The position numbers were made by a program, and so were the translations under genes. 11,188 nt of DNA from DATKHR01 sp035510155 (GTDB lineage Bacteria; Acidobacteriota; Vicinamibacteria; Vicinamibacterales; CAVVIG01): assembly GCA_035510155.1 (NCBI GenBank), contig DATKHR010000145.1, forward strand, positions 1-11,188, given 5' to 3'. Below are positions 6,706 to 11,188 of this stretch, piece by piece (within the stretch, counting starts at the first letter, position 1; each line of letters opens with the position of its first letter). The notes under the pieces were generated by a model, which saw only the letters and a program-made list of their open reading frames with translations, was not told the origin of the DNA and did no database searches.

Positions 6706-8562
6706 TTAATGAACGATGAGAATCAGATCCGTGGAATGCGCTACGCCGTCGGCGGTACCGGTAACGGTCACGACGTATGGGCCTGGCGGCACAGCGCTAC
6801 GTGTTGCGAGGCGAACGAGCACCGATCCTGATCCCTCGATGCGATGAGGCATGCTCGCACTCACGCCCTCAGGCAGGCCGTCGATGTCAAGCCTCACGGA
6901 TGCATTGAACCCGGTTGAAGCCTGGACGGCGAGACGGTACTCGACGCCGCCGCCGACGTGGCGCACCGTTCGCACGCGTCTGTCGGCAGTCAAGGAAAAG
7001 TCCGGCTGAGCCATGCAGCCTTTGAGCCCGAATGCGCTGACGTCCGTCGTCCAGTTGAGGTTGCCATCGGACTTCAGGTACTGGGTCGTGTACCAGAATG
7101 TGCAATCGTCCGACGGGTCCACACGCATCGCGCTCGTGTCGCTCCACCTGCCGACTGCTGTCTGCGAGCCACCACCCTCAACGAGCATCGTTTCAGGAGC
7201 CATCGTGCCGGGCGGATCCGTTGCCAGCCGCGTCGTGTACGCGATACCCGGATGGATGTCCAGGCTGGACACGTTGTAGCCGAGCGCCATGTTTCCGGAT
7301 TTATCGAACGCGACGCTCCCCATCCATCGGTACTGTGCGTCTGGGGCGAAGGTCCCGTCCTGAACCGTTTGAATGTCGCCGGCCGGATCGCGCAGTTCGT
7401 ACCACCGAATCCCGACGCCTCGAGACGCGTCGACGGCGTGACTGGCGACCAGCGCTTCATGATCCGGAAAGCGGCGATAGGCGAGGCGGTACATCAGTCG
7501 GTCGCTCGTCGCGACGAGTGTATTCGCCGTACCGAGCTGCGGGATGCAATTGATGCCGCCGCAGGCCAGGGCGAACGGTTCCACGGTGAGGGTCGTGGGT
7601 CCGACGAGCGTTGAGGCAGCGGGATCGACGAAGTCGGGCGTCAGCTTGAAAACGTTGAGACTGTCCGGTCCGAGGTTGACGAAGAACGCTGGTGATCCGG
7701 CGGGCGGGATCGTCGAGCCGTCGAGATCCGCCGGCAGGAAGTTCGCCGGGTACGTGCCCTCGTCGACATTCGTGAAACATACCTCCGCGGCGCGCGGGTC
7801 AGCGGTGAGCATGGCGGCGCGATCGTACGCACAGAGATCGGTGCCGACGTACGTATTGGCAAGCTCGAACAGATTGTACGTGGCGAGATACGCGGAATTG
7901 CGGATTGCGGGCCAGACCGCAAACTTCGGCCAATCGCTCAGCGTCGATCCGAAGTCGTATGCGTACAGTGCGTAGCGTCCGCCAGGATCGCCCGTCGTCG
8001 AGATCGCGATGCACTCGAAGTACGCGGCGCCCTTCATCGCCTGGGACAGCAGCCATCGGTCGGCCAGGCGGTCGTACTGGACAATCGGATCGGCACCGTT
8101 CGCATCGCAGGGTGCGCCGAGCGCCTGCCAGATGGTGCCGAGCTTCTGTGGGTATCCAGGCAGCAGGCGACCTCGTTTGTCAAACACGGCGTACTCGCTG
8201 TTCACCATCTGGACGACGTGCCGAGGTCCCACGGCGATATTCGCATCCGACAGACCGTCAGAGGCGCCGTTTGCGCTCAGGCCGTCAAAATGAATCCGCG
8301 ATTGGTTCGATGACTCCGACTGGTCAGGCCGTTCATCGTTTGGCGCGGGCGAAGCGCCACTGTTTGCTGCGTCCCTGTTATCTGGCTGGAGCCGCTCGGA
8401 GACCGCGAACTGCGCCGGCCGCGCGATCGTGGGCATGTGCGCCGCGCTGGCGGCCGACGACGGTCCGCTTTCTTGCGCGATCGCGACGCCAGCAGGGAGT
8501 CCTGTTGCCCACAAAAGCACAGCGACATTCGTCACTCGAATCCATCGAACCGTCGTGTTCAT
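6706..8562 (-). CDS. Large secreted propeller-like protein with C-terminal Ig-like domain, function unknown
   Basis: The 618-residue protein has an export signal (basic start, hydrophobic 12-28, likely cleavage after AIA/AQ near 29-30) and a low-complexity linker rich in Ser, Ala, Asn and Pro (31-90). The core (about 91-517) has recurring beta-rich units: SDANIAVGPRHVVQMVN (105-121), DPIVQYDRLADRWLLSQ (158-174), WPKFAVWP (211-218), and YRWMGSVAFDKSGNMALGYN (411-430). It resembles uncharacterised exported proteins I believe to be beta-propeller-like. Eight cysteines (152, 184, 244, 262, 334, 339, 487, 516) could form disulphides. Residues 522-618 form an Ig-like repeat with IDGLPEGVSASM and PPGPYVVTVTGTADG, common at the ends of exported enzymes. 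No catalytic motif is recognised. GAGG lies seven bases before the ATG. Its promoter region holds a CpxR-like box. Confidence 0.9.
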   Translation of the reverse strand: MNTTVRWIRVTNVAVLLWATGLPAGVAIAQESGPSSAASAAHMPTIARPAQFAVSERLQPDNRDAANSGASPAPNDERPDQSESSNQSRIHFDGLSANGASDGLSDANIAVGPRHVVQMVNSEYAVFDKRGRLLPGYPQKLGTIWQALGAPCDANGADPIVQYDRLADRWLLSQAMKGAAYFECIAISTTGDPGGRYALYAYDFGSTLSDWPKFAVWPAIRNSAYLATYNLFELANTYVGTDLCAYDRAAMLTADPRAAEVCFTNVDEGTYPANFLPADLDGSTIPPAGSPAFFVNLGPDSLNVFKLTPDFVDPAASTLVGPTTLTVEPFALACGGINCIPQLGTANTLVATSDRLMYRLAYRRFPDHEALVASHAVDASRGVGIRWYELRDPAGDIQTVQDGTFAPDAQYRWMGSVAFDKSGNMALGYNVSSLDIHPGIAYTTRLATDPPGTMAPETMLVEGGGSQTAVGRWSDTSAMRVDPSDDCTFWYTTQYLKSDGNLNWTTDVSAFGLKGCMAQPDFSLTADRRVRTVRHVGGGVEYRLAVQASTGFNASVRLDIDGLPEGVSASMPHRIEGSGSVLVRLATRSAVPPGPYVVTVTGTADGVAHSTDLILIVH

Positions 8563-8773
8563 CGCGTCACCTCGTTCCGGAGCCGCTGGTTGTCGCGGCC
8601 CATATCCGGTTCGACGATGCCCGATGGACGAGAACGATTACGTTTTGTTACGCGATGCGGCGACGGAACCGTGCTGGGGGCAGCAGCGTGGCCCTACGGC
8701 GTGATCGTCCAATGAGCTCGACTCCTGCGACGCGAAATCTCATACGTGCTTTCGGACTCACCTCGTCCGACGC
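8563..8773 (-). promoter_or_regulatory. Intergenic promoter region of the secreted-protein gene
   Basis: The 211 bases between the kinase stop and the secreted-protein start contain no gene. They hold a CpxR-like direct repeat (8637-8651), a short hairpin TGCTG-GGGG-CAGCA (8672-8685) about 90 bases past the kinase stop with no T-run, and the ribosome site GAGG just before the ATG at 8562. No clear sigma-70 promoter was recognised. Confidence 0.5.
8637..8651 (-). promoter_or_regulatory. CpxR-box-like direct repeat
   Basis: On the minus strand the sequence reads GTAAC-AAAAC-GTAAT. The E. coli CpxR site is GTAAA-N5-GTAAA, so each half-site matches four of five bases with the exact ten-base repeat spacing. 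The site is 75-89 bases upstream of the start codon of the secreted-protein gene, a usual operator distance. The nearest regulator, encoded less than 1.5 kb away, is itself CpxR-like. It is also one of the few AT-rich spots in this region. Confidence 0.5.
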
Positions 8774-10090
8774 TTACTTCTTGTCACCGAGGTCGGCTGA
8801 GAGCGGCAGCTCGATCACCACGACGAGTCCGGGCTCCGCGTTGCGAGCGTCGATGCGACCACCGTGGACGCGAACGGCGCGTTGAGCGATGGCGAGCCCA
8901 AGCCCCGTGCCGTCCTGATGGCTCCGCGATTCGTCGACCCGGAAGAACGGCTGAAAGATACGCGACAGCATGTCGTTGGGGACGCCGCGCCCGTAATCGC
9001 GAACTGAAACGCGCGCGGATCCGTCGCCGCATTCCACGGTCATGTCAATCGGCAGTCCAGGAGGTGAGTACCGGATCGCGTTGCGAATCACGTTCTCGAC
9101 CGCACGCCGCACCAGCTCGGGATCGCCTTGTAAGATCGGCCGGCAGCGCGCCGTGCAGTTGAGACGCGTTTGCTTTGCCGAGGCTTCAACTCCGCAGTCG
9201 TCGGCAATTTCTTCGCACAATTCGGCCAGCGCGACGTTCTCGAAGCGGCGCGCTGACGGGTCGCCTTCGGCGCGGGTCATATCGAGGAGCGTATTCACCA
9301 TGCCTGACAACCGGGTGATCTCGCGACGCAAGCGCGGAATCGCGATGGTGGGGCTCTCCAGATCGAACATCCCGACGGTCATGCTGAGCCGCGCGAGCGG
9401 CGATCGGAGCTCGTGCGCGATGTCTTGAAGCAGGCGGCGCTCCGCCGTCACGAGTACTTCGATGCGCTCGGCCATGACATCGAAGCGTCGCGCGAGGCTG
9501 CCAATCTCATCGCGGCGACGGGATGCGATTCGCGCCGACAGATCGCCCTGTCCGAACCGATCGAGGGTCTCGTGCATGGCGTGGATCGGCGACGCGATGT
9601 CCTTGACCAGCGAATAGCCAAATCCGACCAGGATCATGACGATCGCCACGTTTACGGCCAGGAAGATCCAGGGATCAGGCGCCTCCTCGAGAACGGCAAT
9701 CCAGCGATAGCGATCGTCGGCGCTTGGAATGGCGACGACGTACGTCCCCCGATTCTCGTGGAGGATCAGAGTGGCCGGCAGGGCGCGTGCGAGCAGCACG
9801 CTGCGGTCTTCGCCGGTCGACAGGTCGCGACCCGCAGCGTCGGTCATGATCGCGTCCTCGTTGGGATACCGCCGGGCGACGGCGTCGAGATAGTCGCGGA
9901 GAGCGCGCGCACCGCCGGTTTCGTACGTGTGGCGCGCCAAGTCGAACTGGAACGCGAGCGTTTGAGACAGCAGCTGGCCGCGGGGATCGGGGTGCCCCTT
10001 CACATAGGCTGACCCGATCACGAGCGTTCCGGCGGAGAGCCCGAGCGCGGCCGCGCACTTGATCATGATGGTCGTACGTAGCGATCTCAC
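8774..10090 (-). CDS. Sensor histidine kinase (HAMP, HisKA, HATPase), CpxA-like
   Basis: This 438-residue inner-membrane sensor phosphorylates the response regulator encoded just before it. Membrane segments at about 9-29 and 141-162 flank a periplasmic domain of roughly 110 residues, the likely sensor. A HAMP linker follows (163-216, with SPIHAMHETLDRFGQGDLSARI). The H-box QDIAHELRSPLARL (222-235) carries the phospho-acceptor His226. The ATPase domain has the N-box with Asn333 and Asn337 (RRAVENVIRNAIRYSP), G1 DYGRGV (365-370) and G2 GTGLGLAIA (394-402). All key residues are present. The start is GTG, overlapping the regulator stop as GTGA, so translation is coupled; an ATG eight codons later is a weaker alternative. 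The cue is unknown, but the family monitors the cell envelope. Confidence 0.95.
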   Translation of the reverse strand: MRSLRTTIMIKCAAALGLSAGTLVIGSAYVKGHPDPRGQLLSQTLAFQFDLARHTYETGGARALRDYLDAVARRYPNEDAIMTDAAGRDLSTGEDRSVLLARALPATLILHENRGTYVVAIPSADDRYRWIAVLEEAPDPWIFLAVNVAIVMILVGFGYSLVKDIASPIHAMHETLDRFGQGDLSARIASRRRDEIGSLARRFDVMAERIEVLVTAERRLLQDIAHELRSPLARLSMTVGMFDLESPTIAIPRLRREITRLSGMVNTLLDMTRAEGDPSARRFENVALAELCEEIADDCGVEASAKQTRLNCTARCRPILQGDPELVRRAVENVIRNAIRYSPPGLPIDMTVECGDGSARVSVRDYGRGVPNDMLSRIFQPFFRVDESRSHQDGTGLGLAIAQRAVRVHGGRIDARNAEPGLVVVIELPLSADLGDKK

Positions 10091-10803
10091 GACCGGGGGT
10101 CCCCGGCGATGAACATATAGCCTTCGTTCCGTATTCCCCGAATGCAGGCGCCGTAAGCCCCAAGCTTCTTTCGCAAACGACTCACGTGCACGTCGAGCGA
10201 ACGTTCGAACGGTGACGCCGTCCGCTGATGCAGGACGGCGGTCATCTCGTCGCGCGTGACGATGCGGCCCCGGGATCGAAGGAGTAGAGCGAGGATATGG
10301 ATTTCGGTCTCCGTCAGCTCGATCGGATCGTCGCCGATGTACGCCTGACGAGTATGGAGCGACACGCGGAGTTGCTCGAAAGAGACCGTCTCGGGCCGGT
10401 TTTCCTGAAGGCCGTCGAAGCGACGGAGAATCGCTCGGACGCGGGCGACCAGCTCCTCCGGCCAGAACGGCTTTGGCAGGTAATCATCGGCGCCGGTTGT
10501 CAACCCCGCGACGCGATCTTCCGGCGCCGTCCGTGCCGTCAGGAGGATTACCGGCACCTGGCTCCGCAACCGGAGTTGCCGCAGAACTTCGAATCCATCG
10601 AGGTGCGGGAGCATCACGTCGAGAATGATCAGGTCAAAGGGCGTGGCGAGCGCGGCGGCAAGGCCGGCCGGGCCATCGTGCACGGCATTCGCTCTGAAGT
10701 CGCCGCACGCTTCGAGCTGCCGCACAACTAGGGCTGCGAGCTCGACGTCGTCATCGATCACGAGAATGGATCGCGGCCTTTGCACTGGTTGTCCTGGAGT
10801 CAA
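10087..10803 (-). CDS. OmpR/CpxR-type response regulator
   Basis: This 238-residue DNA-binding regulator has an N-terminal receiver domain with the acidic pocket Asp17-Asp19, phospho-acceptor Asp62 (LIILDVMLP), Thr89 (ILLTA) and Lys111 (LPKPF). The C-terminal winged helix covers about 137-234, with LTETEIHILALLL (163-175), SPFERSLDVHVSRLRKKLG (197-215) and the wing at IRNEGYMF (224-231). The segment S-P-F-E-R-S-L-D-V-H-V resembles the T-P-F-D-R-A-I-D-M-H-I of CpxR, so I place it in that subfamily. The outermost start is TTG at 10803, preceded in frame by a stop. GTG at 10785 (residue 7) has AGGA six bases upstream and is an equally good start. The gene follows the sigma-factor gene by 16 bases. 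A CpxR-like box lies ahead of the secreted-protein gene, a probable target. Confidence 0.95.
   Translation of the reverse strand: MTPGQPVQRPRSILVIDDDVELAALVVRQLEACGDFRANAVHDGPAGLAAALATPFDLIILDVMLPHLDGFEVLRQLRLRSQVPVILLTARTAPEDRVAGLTTGADDYLPKPFWPEELVARVRAILRRFDGLQENRPETVSFEQLRVSLHTRQAYIGDDPIELTETEIHILALLLRSRGRIVTRDEMTAVLHQRTASPFERSLDVHVSRLRKKLGAYGACIRGIRNEGYMFIAGDPRS
10093..10106 (-). promoter_or_regulatory. Hairpin covering the ribosome site of the histidine kinase gene
   Basis: The regulator's last codons contain an inverted repeat, CCGGGG-A-CCCCCGG on the minus strand, two bases before the kinase GTG start. The only purine-rich ribosome site there (GGGGA) lies inside the stem. Ribosomes finishing the regulator would open it, making kinase synthesis depend on regulator translation. 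This is inferred from sequence only. Confidence 0.4.
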
Positions 10804-10819
10804 TCATCGCCCAACACGT

Positions 10820-11188
10820 TCATGGCATCGAGCGGCATTGATCCTCGAGCACTGCGCGCAACGCAAGCCGCCCACGGTGCAGCCGGCTCCTGACCGTACC
10901 GGTTCCAATGTGTTGACGGGCTGCCACCGTTGTCGGCGAGCCATGGCGCACAATCCCAACCACGACGGCGCGATGCGTCGCGGGCAGCTTTCTGATTCTC
11001 GACCACGTCTGGCGAACAAATTCGGCCGCAGCCGCCTGGCGTTCGGGGTTCGGCTGCTCCGAGGCCAGGTCACCGCGGGCGCGAAGGAGGAGGTCCAGCG
11101 GCGTGGTCTCGTCATCGACTCGGCGCAAGCGAGTCACGGCGGCATTCCGCGCAATCGTGTGGAGCCATGTCGTGACCTTCGAATCGCC
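10820..11188 (-). CDS. ECF-type RNA polymerase sigma factor (5' end outside the window)
   Basis: The frame is open to the window edge and encodes the last 122 residues. The first visible part, KVTTWLHTIARNAAVTRLRR, matches the end of sigma region 2 (2.3-2.4, which melts and reads the -10 element) in ECF factors. Region 4 follows after a linker: IRKLPATHRAVVVGIVRHG, then the helix-turn-helix TTVAARQHIGTGTVRSRLHRGRL, which reads the -35 element. A GTG-started product of 105 residues would lack region 2.4, so the true start must lie beyond the right edge. The absence of a region 3 between regions 2 and 4 supports the ECF class. No anti-sigma gene follows. Instead a response regulator starts 16 bases downstream, so the sigma factor and the two-component system probably share an operon. 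Confidence 0.92.
   Translation of the reverse strand, partial: GDSKVTTWLHTIARNAAVTRLRRVDDETTPLDLLLRARGDLASEQPNPERQAAAAEFVRQTWSRIRKLPATHRAVVVGIVRHGSPTTVAARQHIGTGTVRSRLHRGRLALRAVLEDQCRSMP

Noticed and set aside
8672..8685. TGCTG-GGGG-CAGCA hairpin as a terminator after the kinase gene
   Set aside because: The stem is only five base pairs, no T-run follows on either strand, and it is about 90 bases from the stop codon.
7905..8885. Open frame of 326 codons on the plus strand
   Set aside because: Antisense to the secreted-protein gene, the intergenic gap and the end of the kinase gene; the product is Arg/Ser-rich and has no domain-like pattern.
10820..11137. A complete 105-residue protein starting at the GTG ending at 11137
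   Set aside because: The frame is open to the window edge and the upstream codons encode a typical sigma region 2 end, so this GTG is internal.

Overview
The window reads as a piece of a GC-rich bacterial chromosome, most likely an Acidobacteriota member (perhaps Vicinamibacteria). That placement is an inference. It rests on a TonB-dependent receptor with an N-terminal carboxypeptidase-regulatory-like domain, on the style of the secreted propeller-like protein, and on my memory of which phyla carry close relatives of the glycosyltransferase. No rRNA, tRNA, CRISPR array or insertion sequence was seen.

Left part, plus strand. Positions 1-100 hold the last 32 codons of a probable amidohydrolase. 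A 349-base intergenic region follows, containing a long inverted repeat (201-243), a 17-base perfect palindrome (347-363) and a near-consensus sigma-54 promoter (380-396). Then comes a tightly overlapping glycan operon: a Gfo/Idh/MocA oxidoreductase (450-1526), a short-chain NAD(P)-dependent sugar epimerase/reductase-like protein (1523-2578) and a family-4 glycosyltransferase (2565-3800). These three probably build and transfer a modified sugar for an exopolysaccharide or similar glycan. A small SRPBCC-fold protein starts at 3847. Its frame is interrupted by an in-frame TGA (4150-4152), yet continues cleanly for 40 more codons to a TAA at 4273-4275. A 9-bp hairpin begins 10 bases after the TGA, so the gene is either a nonsense-mutated gene or a candidate selenoprotein.

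Right part, minus strand, read from right to left. The 3' part of an ECF-type sigma factor enters from the right edge (ends at 10820). It is followed after 16 bases by a CpxR-like response regulator (10087-10803) and, through a GTGA overlap, by its sensor histidine kinase (8774-10090). After a 211-base gap come a large secreted protein with a C-terminal Ig-like domain (6706-8562) and then a TonB-dependent outer-membrane receptor (4272-6587). The gap in front of the secreted-protein gene carries GTAAC-N5-GTAAT, close to the CpxR box GTAAA-N5-GTAAA, which suggests the adjacent two-component system controls the envelope genes beside it. The two halves converge at about 4272-4275, where the full-length SRPBCC frame and the receptor gene end on overlapping stop codons.
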